Shown here: positions 16,542 to 29,170 of the stretch, in pieces
Layout of the letters: each line of letters begins with the position of its first letter
Numbering within the stretch: the first letter of the stretch is position 1
Notes under the pieces: model-generated
What the model saw: the letters and a program-made list of their open reading frames with translations, nothing else
What the model was told of the DNA's origin: nothing
Databases searched by the model: none
Made by a program: the position numbers and the translations under genes
DNA from: Capitella teleta
Taxonomy: Eukaryota; Annelida; Polychaeta; Capitellidae
Direction of reading: 5' to 3'
Length of the DNA: 64,000 nt
Assembly (NCBI GenBank): GCA_000328365.1
Contig: KB311185.1
Coordinates: forward strand, 6,624-70,623

Positions 16542-16625
16542 GGGGCGAACGAGAGCGCTGATTGGCTGACACTCAGAGATGCTGACCAATCACAGATGCG
16601 CAGGCAGATTTAGCGCAGAAACAAA
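16542..16625 (-). promoter_or_regulatory. Probable promoter of Msx B
   Basis: Two opposed CCAAT boxes lie within about 60 bp of the start codon: ATTGG at 16560-16564 and CCAAT near 16586-16590. A CRE/AP-1-like TGATGACATCA overlaps the start region. The layout resembles the CCAAT boxes of Msx A. No TATA box is seen. Confidence 0.4.
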
Positions 16626-17159
16626 TCGATCGAGCAAGTGGAGCGGATGCTATCCCCTTGGGAAATGGCGGTAATTGTTGTGATTCTTCGGGGATGAAGC
16701 CTTTAAATACTGCTGCTCACGATTAATACAAGAAGGAAAAAAATAAACTATCGAAAATCTCCAAATCAAATGGATGCGTGTCAAACCCCATATTGTATAA
16801 TGAGCGCTTAGCTCATCTCTGTATACTTTTATGAGGCATGTCAGTCGATTGTGTAAATATTTAAATATGGTCATCAATGCAATATAAATGCGTTGAATTT
16901 GAGGCGAGGTCATCAGTTAATCGCTGTGAATTGTGGGTTATGCTCAGTTCTCTATGCAAATGACCAATTCCGCAGTTAACCCCAGAGCAAGAGAGCTCAT
17001 TGTGCTCTAAGATCAACATTGACCTGCCGCAGGGCACGCGCTGAGAACTGTGTGTTTATGCTAAATACTCAACAACCGATTCGCCTTCTGCAACGACCTC
17101 TATTAGCGCAATGCTCACTTCATGAATCTCACATTTGCGACAATTTTGCGACAATTCGT

Positions 17160-17173
17160 CACCGCCCCCTAGT
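17160..17173 (-). promoter_or_regulatory. CTCF-like motif
   Basis: CACCGCCCCCTAGT is a reverse-orientation match to the CTCF core, with one to two deviations. It lies 0.6 kb upstream of Msx B. Confidence 0.3.
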
Positions 17174-20100
17174 CAAAGAGAATGCATAATTTATGCGTGA
17201 TTAGTTAGCGGCATTCAATTTATGCGATTTCTATGGGCGCAAATTTCAGGCTTTGAAATCGCCGCGGGTTTGGTATTGAAGGCGAGTAATTCGCACATTT
17301 CGGCCAATTCACACATTCACACTCTGCGCGGTTACGTCACAATGATTGTGTGTATTCTTCTGATTGATTTCAATTCAATTTATTTCATTTAAAAATAATA
17401 ATAATAATAAAATTGAAGTGGATTAAACATAAGACGTGATTTACTGTCTCAATACAATTATGGACCAAAGTAAATTAAAAATACAAAAAATACAAAAAAT
17501 ACCAAATTTTCAATCGAACATCTCCAAGGAAACGGAATTCCCGATCATCTTTGAAGAATATTATCTACAAATTCTTAAACCACGGGGGAATAATTTTCAA
17601 CATTAAGTGGAAATTTCTCCGTGTCTTTCATCCGTATTTTGCAATCACCGTAGAGCGGCCTCTAACGACACCTTTGAGTGGCTCTAATCGTTGATGTTTC
17701 AATTTAATCGATTGAGGACGACCCAGATGCCTTCCTCTGAGAGCGCAACCGCGGCTGGTGTTCGACGAACATCAATCGCGCGATGGTATTTCATCTCAGC
17801 TGCAGACGCTCGCCTGTCGCAGTGTCCTGGTTCTTCGTCTTATTGACCAGATACCCGTCATCAAAGGCCGGCTCTTCCATTTAGCGGACGTAGCCCCTCG
17901 CCTAATGGATCAGCAATTGAACTACCATAACATTTACCGGACCAGGTAATTAGGTGATCTGGTCGGATGCATCAAAGACGCCATTGCTCTTGTATCTTGC
18001 ACAAATTGTGCAGTTTTAATTGAATTCAGAGGAGCAGTGACGAGCGACGTGCGTCTGGTTTGGCGAGTGGAGATTTGCAGACGTTCGTTTCGCTTTTGAA
18101 GTTACCAGCGTCTGGTTCAAACGGGGAAAAACGAGCTTCGATTTAAGATTAAGTTACAGCGCTGTTGTAGACCCCGTACAATAGGATAATTAATATTTAT
18201 TATGCCAGAGATAAATACGAATTAAAACAATGCTTCTACCGCGCCGGAAGTTCGGGTTTCAAGATGGCGTCTGCGTGTGTGATGCATTATGGGGAGGATA
18301 GAGCAGACGGCTTCTTTGAAAGAGGAGACTGGAGTTTTGACTTAGCTGGCGCCAGGCGAATTCTTAAACTGACAAACTGTTCTTGTCTTAATTTGTTTGC
18401 TACAAGCTTCTAATCATTTTGTAACAAGGGCTATACCATCCATCACCAGAAAACCCCTCTATTATCGCTCACCTATACATCCAGCTGTCTCTTTTATCGA
18501 GGTGAATAAAATGATCGGTTTCTTCTCTTTGCAAGCATCGCCTGTCAATCAAATCAGATTCAGATGGCGCTTATTATGCGTATAGCACACGTAGAGTGCG
18601 GATAGATACAATCATATTAAGTTATCCATCTTATCATGTTATGCTAAGTATAAATAAACATGTGGTATTCTGGGATTCAAGAGCGACCAAAAAAAAAAAA
18701 AAAAAAAAAGGCCATTTTTCATGGTGAACTGCTCAAATATGTGGCTATTTGCACGTATATAACGATCTCATTTGCACGCATCGCATAAAGTGTCCATTTC
18801 GCGTGTACATTACGATCTTCACCTGTGCTTCATGTCTTTGATGGCATTGACCATTATAACAGCCCTTAATGAAGACATACAGCAGACGGGCGCCCTAGGG
18901 CCTCGGCATATCTGATGCTACACGAACGGACCCTGGGGGCTCCATGAAAAAGGTGCTAAAACCAAAGGTCAGGTAGCTGATTGGCAAAACCTGGCGCTGA
19001 TAGAGTGAATGACAATCGGGCGATATTAGACGCCTGGCACCCGCAGCCAAATTGCACTACGATGGCTTTGACCTACGACCCAAGGAGAAAATTGCCGCGA
19101 GGAAAATTCTTTCGCACTCATAATGTAGAATATAGTGCGTGGGCTATCAGTACAAGGTGCTCTTCTTTTAATAAACTGATTAAGCGATGAGCCCCTCGCT
19201 GAGTGATGCTTCCCCTTGGGCATTGCAGATGCCCCGTGGGTCGCAACACTATCCCCACTTCCCTCGGGCTATCCAGCGATTTAAAAATATTCAAAATCTA
19301 TCATTATTATTTATGGCTGGAATTTATATTTCAGCACTGGTATGTGCATGGTGATGAGTAGAGTAAGTGAATTCGTGTAAATCATTCATTTATTATTAAT
19401 ATTTTAATGTTTGCATGTTCAGTGATTTGGGTTTGTGTGAATAATGGACAAGTTGATACTTTGAATTTGAATTCATCTTTCTTCACGCCGCATGCAATAG
19501 TTATCGGAGTATGAACACAATGCCTGCCATTTCTTGTACAAATAGACAATTATTAATTGTAATGAGTTTCAAATACCCAACAATATTATTATACAAAAGG
19601 GCGGAACTAAATAAAACAAAGCAAACATATATCTAGCTATTGGTTGACCTGTACGTTGGCATGGATATTTTTTTATGTATGGTTTTCAATTTGTTTTCAC
19701 CAGTTTTCCCCTCAGGTGAAAGTTACACGCTGTTCATAAATGACCATCACTTTTGACTCCACCCACGAGAAAGGGTTACATCCTGACGCGTTTATTTCCG
19801 TCTAAGGGGTGTAATAAATCACTTAGGCCTATTGCGCATGCGCGTCGGTGGCGCCAGAACGACACCTAACGGCAACTGTGCAAAGCAGAAAGCAGTCAAA
19901 CAACATTATCGTTAGCTTCATTTGAGTCCAGACAAACACAGACAAATTACATGCAGACGGCAAGAAAAACCTTACTTTCTTTGAAGTTTAAGGAGAATAT
20001 ATATGTACGCACCTCTATATACACTGTGTATACTATGTGATCACGTGATGTACTAGTACACGGTGGGATGAGAGACGTCTGTTGCAGCAGCATCCTTTAG

Positions 20101-20290
20101 ACATTCGCCAGTCGTGATCGACAACCCAGGATCACAGATACAGACGCGCAGAGATCACAGGATGTGTTGGATTGATGTTCAGGAGGCTGAAATTACTGAT
20201 AATTACGTAACTTGTAGCTTCTGACGGTCGTAAAACTCTCGATATTCTGTGAAAGAAAACGTTTGAAGAGAGGTATGCATATCGAGGATA

Positions 20291-20500
20291 CAGTCAGGCC
20301 TCGCTAATCCGACCCCGTGCCTCTTTGAAGCAACCGGAATATCGGATAAGCGAATATAGGAATGTACTTCATGTTAATTTTATACATGTGAATTCAAATG
20401 GCGGAAAAAAAAAAAAGGAAAAAAAAAAGGGATTACGAAAAGACCGGGATTAGCAATACAGTCGGATAAACGGGATTGTTCAGTGGAAGGACACTAATTG
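20291..20500. mobile_element. Possible pogo/Tigger-type remnant
   Basis: The sequence starts after a TA with CAGTCAGGCCTCGCTAATCC, the style of terminal inverted repeat seen in pogo/Tigger-like elements. Several related words (ATCGGATAAGC, GGGATTAGC, CGGATAAACGG) follow. I could not define a matching right end, so extent and class are uncertain. Confidence 0.3.
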
Positions 20501-23500
20501 CACAATCTGTGTTGTCAAATGATATACACAATTATACACACGACACAACCGAATAGCAAGATCTCTCTGCAGGCTTTGGAATGAGAAGTTCAAGTCACGT
20601 TGAAGTCTCATCATTTCTCGTTTGTCTGAATTAATTCGCGAGGATTCAGCGAGAGTTCTAAATAACGTCATTCATCTTCCGTTTCTCAGGTAAACGACGT
20701 CGCAGAAATGCGCTTAATTGGAAATAAATGAACTGGAAGCTTTTTCTGAATGAAGACTGATCCGGCGAATGGATCCGAACTCCGTGGGTTGCGGATCTGA
20801 TCCGGGAATCCGCAGTTTACGCTTAATTGATTGATGCCACGGCACAAGTGTCAGCGCAGGAATCAGCGCCGACGCCGATTGAGGAGGAGGCCTGAGGAGA
20901 AGGCAGGTCCTGTAGAGGTCGGCATTGCACGCAGAGGTGTGTTCATGGATGGTAATATATGAGATGTGAAGGAATGAAAATCATGGAGTAGAAAATAATG
21001 TCATTCGCGATGACGATATCGACGCTGTGTGAACGGAGTTTGTTTCTGTTTCAGCACTTTTTGAGTCGAGATTTTTTTGAAATGGACACGTATTTTGTAT
21101 AAAGGTATTTTGCAGCAGGAATCATCGAATCGGATGTATGATTGTAAACATAGCCATGAAAACTGAAATTAAAAAAAAAAAAAAAAATATATATATTGTG
21201 AGAGTGCCAGCAAATTTCTGGTGTGGAACGTCTCCATACTGATTCATTGTAAACAATTCAATAATTTCAATTTAATATAACCAATCACCAGTAAATTGAG
21301 AAAATTGAGCGAGAAAAATATGCGTGAAACAACAGGCATCAGATAGAACAACGCGTATATGGCAAAATCCAGTGAATATAAATTCCTTAGGGGAGACCCA
21401 AATTTTAATTTACGAATAAATGTAAACTCATGAGAGGGTGAAACCCTCTAAGCCTCACCCTGTTGACCGACAGAAGCTTCTTGGATGATGTTCAAACCCT
21501 CAATATTCCCCAGATTTCCTCGTCGATTGTTTCTCTATTATTTAATAAAATACGTTTTGTTCTTTTGGTGTCTTCTGGTTTTAGGGCATATGGAACCGAA
21601 GGGTCAAGGTCGATTGTGGCCGTACGGTTCCGCAAGTTCCCGTTATGTCATTAAAGCATTTTACAAGTCGAAAACCGGAGTGTGATCCGAGTGGATTGCG
21701 GAATTACCTGTATATGTCGCCATCTTATCAATAAGTAACGAAGTTCAAAATCAAATAGCAAAGGTGATTGTTGAATATGTTCACGTGTACTAGGCTTCAC
21801 TAGTACATTTACTAGTACATCGATCACTGTGGTTCGATAACTTCTCTCCACGAAATTCTTCCGCGGATGGAGACTATACTATAGCGTTTAATCAGTTTAT
21901 TATGGTTTTTAAATTGTATGAGAACATAATTGCACGGTGTATGATAGATAATATGCAGACTTAAGTCGAGAATACAAAGGCAATTCAAAGTGGCTTTCGT
22001 TTCAAAGGCGCGCCAAATCAACACAAGATTGATTCATAATTAATCGATTGAATGGACGCAAATTGTTCGCAATCAAGATCAATTGCATATTAAAGCAACT
22101 TAACTCGTTAGACATGTAACGCATCCTTTTATTTCCCTCTGCGTCTGCATGGATCCCTACTTTAGTTTCCCTCTCCTCTTTCTCCATCTGGTCGATTCGC
22201 GCACTTGGCAACCCCAAGTGCTTGATGTGTTTCTTGAAGACGTTGCAATGTCTCCAGATGCCACAACAACCGTCGTCATGGAGACACCGCAGCAGCCTCT
22301 CCACACACGCGGTTGTCTTGTTTACATTATGCCAAGAGCTGCTGAAATATCCATTCTATGAAGTGTACTTATATAAAATCATCTCGACATTTATCTTTCA
22401 AGAAAACCAAGCGAATCACTGTTTTGCTCTGGAATATATAGCTCACGTATGCGTCATGCATGTTATGTTATGTTAGACTTGTATATATAACAGCGGGTGT
22501 GCACCGCTGCAAATGAGATCTCGAGGGTGGTGCCAATTCTTGGAACAGCGGTCCAAATCGGCGTCTCTTCATCTCTGATTTCAGCTGCCACGCCACCCTC
22601 ATCACCTGGCAGGTAGCAGGTCTTAATTCAGCGCACATGCGTCGGCATCAGCAGCAAACGGGCCAATCTACGTGTCAGCGATCACCTGGATCCGATAGCC
22701 GCAGCGATTACGAACGCCTTGAAAGGGCCCGGGTTGATGGATGCGAACACGGTGGTCATTAAATCGAGTGCAAATCGCCTTAATTGACGAGAATAATTAC
22801 GTCATGCGCAATGCAGCGCAAATTTACGAGAGAACGCTCTCACGGTGAACTATACGCGGCGTCGTCAATTGAATTCTCATCGTCAGAGGCTTTGTTTATA
22901 CTTGTACAAATCCGCACATTTTCTTTATGTGTGTTTAATATTACTTGAGATCAATCAGGGTGGCCATCACTCGGAGCCCTCCATCACCGACATTCATCAC
23001 TCAGATCATCCATTACCCTTCATTTCATCGCATTCAGATTTAATGTCATGAAATCCCAGTTTTGACATCTCTGTGACTGGTCACGTTTGTCATCGCTTTC
23101 CATTACGAACGGGATTCTGAATTCTTCGCGAAACACGAGAATGGACACTGGTCACTCGTTGTCCACGAGCAATGCATTCCTTGACCCTGTGGTCATTCCT
23201 GATGAGACACGTGACATAGTCATACAGGTGTCATGGCGCACAGGTGACGAAACCGAGATGTTGTCAATGCTCGAAAATTTAATATCATCTATAATTTATG
23301 ACTATTCTTCATTTCATTTTATTATAGAGATGTTAAATGAGAAGGCTTCTCTTTAAATTCCGATGAAGATCACTTAAATGGCAGATCACGTGATCACGGG
23401 CATGCGCTTCCGGTCATGGCCTGGATCCGTGAAATTCCATAAACTCAAGATAACTCGTTGCAATAATCGGTTAATACTACAAACACGTGCTTGGTATAAA

Positions 23501-24798
23501 CCCTCTTAATTTGAACACATACAGAGGTGTCTATCACAGAGGGTTTTCCGTCCATTTCCACTCAATGGTTCAATACTTATGCATGCACATGCGCGGAGGA
23601 GCGCCCGTCTCCATGCGATTGGCACCAATCGAAGCTTCATTACTTCGGATGCGCACTTCACTTTATTACCGTAATGAGGCTCTTATCTCTCTGTTCATTT
23701 CAGCAGTCATCGATTCTCTTTCAATTACGGACGATATGCGATCTACTTTGGAAAGAAATTTCGCTTTTTTATTTCTACATCACTCCTGTAACGACCAATA
23801 AACCTGATCGGCATCTTACTTTATTATGCGGCTATGGTCAGCCAATCAGAGTGCGCTAAACTGGGTCACGACGCATGCGCGGTTGTGTAGGGGAACCCGA
23901 AGCGTGTGGCTTTCTTACAGACACGCATTGAATACAAATATATAAAAGATAAACTCATAAATTAATAGATAATTTTATTGTCTATTAATTATATTTTAAA
24001 GATTTACAATTGGTTTTTCGTATTTAATCAATTGCATCAAAATTCGCAGCGCGTTAAAATCGTATAAGGAAGATGAATGACCTTATCACAGAGATCAGTT
24101 GGGACGTATCTTGAAGCTATAAAAACACCCCCGCAAAGATATTTTAATTTAGAAGAAATAATTACAGTTTTATTCCCCGTGAAAAAAAAAAACGAAAAAA
24201 AAAAAAAAAAAAAAAAAAAAACAAGCTAAGACGACGAAGCAACTCGCATCAAAGATAAATTATGCTGCCATGATCACGTTTCCCAGAATGCTTTAGTTGC
24301 TATGACTGCTTCCGGCTCGAGTGCCACGTGCTTTCTTTTTGGCGGGAAACCTCGGCTGATGGATGGCGTAGAGGGCAGGTGCTATCGCCCGTTTCTGCCC
24401 GCGTTCACTTCCCGCCATTCGAGGCAAGTGGGAAATAATTGCCCAAATTTATTTAAATATGGTGCTTCTGAGCGGCAATTGTGCGACCATCTCTACGAGG
24501 CGGCGCTTTATCTCGGTTCTCATTCAGCTTGGCAGCTGAAGGGAAAGAGTCGGAAATTGAACATTTTCCCCTCGAAAGGAGACCAGTGCTTCGGCCGTGA
24601 TGTATCAGCGCCGTCCATTCCAGAGTCAATAGCGCGGCCGAATAAAGACATTAAGATAATTTCTCAGGCAATTTCCAGACGAAGAGAGCAATGGAGATTG
24701 ATTGAGATGTGAGGGATAGCCTCGCAGGCCACCGGAAATTGGCTCCACTGAGCGCTAGAGAGCGCACCCTGGCGGCAAATGGAGAAACCCAGAAAAGT

Positions 24799-24813
24799 GG
24801 CGCCCCCTGGCGG
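24799..24813 (-). promoter_or_regulatory. CTCF-like motif
   Basis: GGCGCCCCCTGGCGG is a reverse-orientation CTCF-core match. It is one of several such sites in the gene-poor domain. Confidence 0.4.
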
Positions 24814-25438
24814 ACACACGGAACCTCAGCTGAGCGACGCTGGAGACTCTTTGATCCTCGTTCTTCTTCTTCTTCCTTATTCTTCTGGGAGCTTCGTGAA
24901 CAGACGGCTGTCTATTGAGCGCAAATGTCCATTGCGTCATATAATTATTTACAGCTGTGCATTTATGTATTGCTATAGAATATGCGTACTTTCTAAAGCT
25001 CGAACACGCATGCGTGGAAGAATAAGGCCGAACATGATATGGACATTTCTGACAGGTGCTCAATGCATCCGTCGGCCATTGTCGCACGCGCATGCGCAGT
25101 GACATTCCAACTTGTCATTCTGTTATGAGGAAGTTTGCAACACGCAAATCGCTGAACGCCCGACCGACTCCGATCAGCGCACGCTCCATTTCGCCCATTA
25201 AAGCGACGAGATTAACTCACAGAGGTCGTTGACCGCCGATGAAAGGGCGGAGAAAGGAGCTCGAATGCCGATCATGACTTAATTAGATTTTGTTGCAGAT
25301 TTTCGCAGCCGTTGAATAACAGAACAACAATGGACTCTGCGATCGATTAACGCACAATGCTGCGGTAATTGGCCATGCGAAGGCCCCATTGAAACGCTCA
25401 CGCCCCAGACGCAGGATTCCGCTTCCATTGATAAGCCA

Positions 25439-25451
25439 TTGCCATGGTAAC
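25439..25451. promoter_or_regulatory. X-box (RFX-type) motif
   Basis: TTGCCATGGTAAC matches the X-box except for the first base. It is the most distal strong copy to the right of Msx B, about 9 kb upstream of that gene. Confidence 0.4.
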
Positions 25452-26429
25452 GGGAATCTGAGGGTGTCAGTGTGGGGAGGGAGGAGAGGGAAGGCGGGGC
25501 TCAAATCTGCACGCCACGTGTGACATCCCACCCAAACCGCCTTTCCCTCTCTGTGTCATATAGCGTTTGCATCTTACAGTTTAGCCAAAGTCAATCGAAA
25601 TCAAGTTGATGAAGTACCACCGCTAGGAGTCGCCTTAAGACTCCCCGCTGAAGCGGCGCCACGATCCAGCGAGGTGTCGAACCCAACGCCAATTGCTCCA
25701 AATTGTTTCCGAAGATAGCAACGTGTAGATTTTTCCCCTAAGTTTTCAAAACGAGACTGGCGTCTGCAGAACTCAGCGTGAAGTCAGGAGGGACAGACAA
25801 ATTATGACATATTCGCTTTCAAGAATCATTTGCAGTAATTATTCCGCAGACAGGCTTGAAAAATCTACGACTTTCTGGTCTACGAATCACGAGAAAAGGA
25901 AAAAACGTCGACACAGCGGGGTGTTTTGTTAATAAAACGCATTGTCGGAGGGTGATTAATTGGGTTGATCCTCCGCCCTCACGAATCGCCCTTCGCAATA
26001 TCCCTCGCATATCACGACCTCCAATCGACGCTTCATTTTCGACAACAAACAATATACCCCCAGCAGCGAAAATTTATCCCTCCGGGAGATTTAATATCGA
26101 TAAAAAGCGAAGAAATATCGCTAATTCCCCGCGCAATAAGTGAGCGATAATGAAAGAGGGGCACATTAATCTCGACCAATGGCAGATCGGACGTAGATTA
26201 GCCACAAAGAAGCCGAAGTGAGGAAGAGATTTGAAGATAGGAATCCACACGAGGTGGACACGGCTGACGTACGTAGATTGAAACAAATAACACAGATTAA
26301 CATCGAAACGGCCGTTTCATCTGGATGAACGCTCGTTCGTCAGTCGCTTAATTATGTCAGCCGACTTCGTTATCTTTAGTCGGTAGGTCGATTATCTGTA
26401 TATAACATACAATCCTGCTTATATCGACT

Positions 26430-27300
26430 CCACCTCTTCCACTTCCTTCCTCCTTCTTTATCCTTCCTCCATTTTTCTCCATTTTCCTCCTCTTTCTCCT
26501 CCTTGCTCAATTTTCCTCCTCTTTCCTCCTCTGGTCTCCTCTTTCCTCTCCTTTCTCCTCCTTCCTCCATTTTCCTCCTCTTTCTCCTCCTTGCTCAATT
26601 TTCCTCCTCTTTCTTCCTCTCGCCTCCATTTTCTCTTCCTTCCTCCATTTTCCTCCTCTTTCCTCCTTTTTCCTTCTCCTTCCTCCATTTTCCTCCTCTT
26701 TCCTTCTCCTTCCTCCATTTTCCTCCTCCTTCCTCCATTTTCCTCCTCTTTCCTCCTCTTTCCTCCATTTTCCTCCTCTTTCCTCCAGTTTCTTCCCACT
26801 TTCTCCATTTTCCTTCTCTTTCCTCCTCCTTCCTCCATTTTCATCCTCTTTCCTCCTCCTTCCTCAATTTTCCTCCTTTTTCCTCCTCTGGCCTCCATTT
26901 TCCTCCTCCTTCCTCCATTTTCCTTCTCTTTCCTCCTCCTTCCTCCATTTTCCTCCATTTTCCTACTCCTTCCTCCATTTTCCTCCTCTTTCCTCCTCTT
27001 TCCTCTGTCCTCCTCCTTCCTCCTCCTTCCTCCATTTTCCTTCTCTTTCCTTCTCCTTCCTCCATTTTCCTTCTCCTTCTTCCATTTTCCTCCTCTTTCC
27101 TTCTCCTTCCTCCATTTTCCTCCATTTTCCTCCATTTTTCTCCCCCTTCCTCCATTTTCCTCCTCCTTCCTCAATTTTCCTCCTCTTTCCTCCTCTCGCC
27201 TCTATTTTCCTCCTCCTTCCTCCATTTTCCTCCTCTTTCCTCCTTTTTCCTCCTCCTTCCTCCATTTTCCTCCACTTTCCTCCTATTCCCTCCTCCTTCC
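26430..27300. repeat. 870-bp polypyrimidine minisatellite
   Basis: The + strand is almost pure C and T for about 870 bases, built from variants of TTTCCTCCTCCTTCCTCCA. A and G appear only as rare single bases, mostly in the word CTCCATTTT. Open frames run through it on both strands because the composition lacks stop codons; these are not genes. Long homopurine/homopyrimidine mirror-like tracts can form triplex (H-DNA) and stall replication. Confidence 0.95.
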
Positions 27301-27337
27301 TCATCACACCTTCCCTGTGAAGTGATGGATGATGCCC

Positions 27338-27352
27338 AGCGCCCCCTCGCGG
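27338..27352 (-). promoter_or_regulatory. CTCF-like motif
   Basis: AGCGCCCCCTCGCGG is a reverse CTCF-core match lying 38 bp beyond the polypyrimidine tract. Confidence 0.35.
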
Positions 27353-28603
27353 AGAGAGGCGCCAACGAGGCGGCTAATCCTGTGGCGCATGCGCTCTCCT
27401 GTCGTGCACAACCCACTCAAATGTTAGTTGAAAACAGTTCTCTGTGCGGCGAATATTAATATCCCAGGCGTCGAAGCGTGGCACGGGTAATTTGGAAGTC
27501 ATCGCCGGGGCCTCAGACCCCCGTGGTGCATCCTAGGGCGCGAGGTATTTCCCCATTATATCCACAATCACGACTCTCAGAGTTGAACTCCAGTGACGTC
27601 ATAGCTGTCCTTCCAAGTTTTAAGGTTCGATTAACAGTTCAGAGTTATTCCTCGCGAAGCATACAAGTAGACCGTTCATCATGGGCATCAAGTTTTCTGG
27701 AATATAGCAGGAATTTTGTTTCATAACATTCTTATTCTCGATTGAATGTTATTAGCGTCGTGACAGGCAACTGCGTCGATACAAATACAGAGGGTGATTG
27801 TGAATTTATGATTGAATTAAGGTCCATGTTGTTTAATTTGGCCTTGATACACACAATCATAAACACAGATTTTGAGTATACCAGTTGAAGGTGATTTAGC
27901 ACCAGATTAGCATGTGCAGTATGTTGCTGATGTGCATGCATTCTACTGTACAAAAGAAATTAAATTACTTGTTATTTCAACTGGTAATTATTTATGATGT
28001 ACTAATTTAATGTGTATGCACAAGAGCACATTTATAAGGTTCCAATAATTAGTGACATGGACACGTTGACATTGAAGCCCGACGTTGTACCGATTGACAC
28101 CAGAGGAAGCACTCATCATTTATAAAGCAGCTCAGCTCACTCGATTTGACGGATGATAACAAAAGATGATGCCAGCATGAGCTGAAGGCACCGAATGGCA
28201 CGACGCTGATATCGACGCATGCGTAATTGGTCGTAATTGTACTTGGTACACAGACGCTCTGCTCGCGATGTGGGGTCTTGTAAGGGCAAAAAATATCCTC
28301 TTGTAATTGCGTGTTTGTTTTGGGTGATTCGCGTGAATTATGGTGGAACAACTGTCGGTGTTTGTTTGGTGTATTTCATCAAATGATCAAAACATTGGAT
28401 GCTCGCTTATTCATATGGTGCAGCTTCATGATTAGTGGCCAGGTATTTGTACGAAATTTCATTAAAGTTGAAGAAACGCGGAAGCTATTGTGTTTATATT
28501 TTCATTCGCATATGTTGCCACATAGATTGGCATTATGGTTTGAACTGACCATGCAAACTTGATCAAAATCAAACATGTATTATAACCAAGGCAAACGTTT
28601 TGC

Positions 28604-28639
<36 letters not shown>

Positions 28640-29154
28640 TATAAATAATGAGACGTTGATTACAGGCGGAAATGTGAATCTGAAATACCTGCGTAAAATT
28701 CGAAATGCGTTATAAATCCGACGCGTAGAATTCCGTTGCTGTTGATGCTGCATAAAATCGCCTGAGGGAGGGGGGGGGGGGGATTTTAAAAGTCACTCAA
28801 GTCAGAAGTGGGAATTATAATAAAAAAAGACTGCTGCGTCTGTTTTACGTCGCTGCTATTTCTTGACACCGCGGTTGTTAAGGACGCCGATTGGGCGTGA
28901 ATTTGCTGCGTGGCACTGCACGCAATATGAACGCGCCTCCGATCGTTCGATTATCCCCTCAATGATCAGCCCAGCATGCTATTAATCTAATAATCTCTGC
29001 GAGTAATACAGTATATATACCTGCCACTTGTCAGCTCTGATTAATATTAAGCACGGCGTTAAAATTCCCCAATTAAGTGGTTTATTAACTCGTTTACGCA
29101 CAATATTATGATACAGCGCACGCGGTGTGCGCGTCTGTCGTGCGATAAGTCAGA

Positions 29155-29170
29155 GGCGCCCCCTGGTGAG
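29155..29170 (-). promoter_or_regulatory. CTCF-like motif
   Basis: GGCGCCCCCTGGTGAG is a strong reverse-orientation match to the CTCF core (GCGCCCCCTGGTGG). Confidence 0.42.

Larger units (their letters stand above)
16626..26429. other. Gene-poor region right of Msx B, part 1
   Basis: I find no convincing gene in these 9.8 kb. The longest open frame (24302-24712, 136 codons) has no recognisable domain and is interrupted by typical non-coding sequence. The stretch contains poly(A) runs near 18690-18709, 21171-21187 and 24201-24222, a possible pogo-type remnant near 20291, an X-box and CTCF-like motifs. Much of it is unique, moderately GC-rich and dense in short TAAT-type sites, as expected for long-range enhancers of a developmental gene. 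That reading is inference. Confidence 0.45.

Noticed and set aside
24302-24712. 136-codon open frame
   Set aside because: No recognisable motif, no second exon and no promoter or poly(A) context. Likely chance.
26458-27459. Long open frames of 100-318 codons on both strands
   Set aside because: They run through the polypyrimidine tract, whose composition excludes stop codons. The translations are Ser/Phe/Pro or Glu/Gly/Lys/Arg low-complexity repeats with no gene context.
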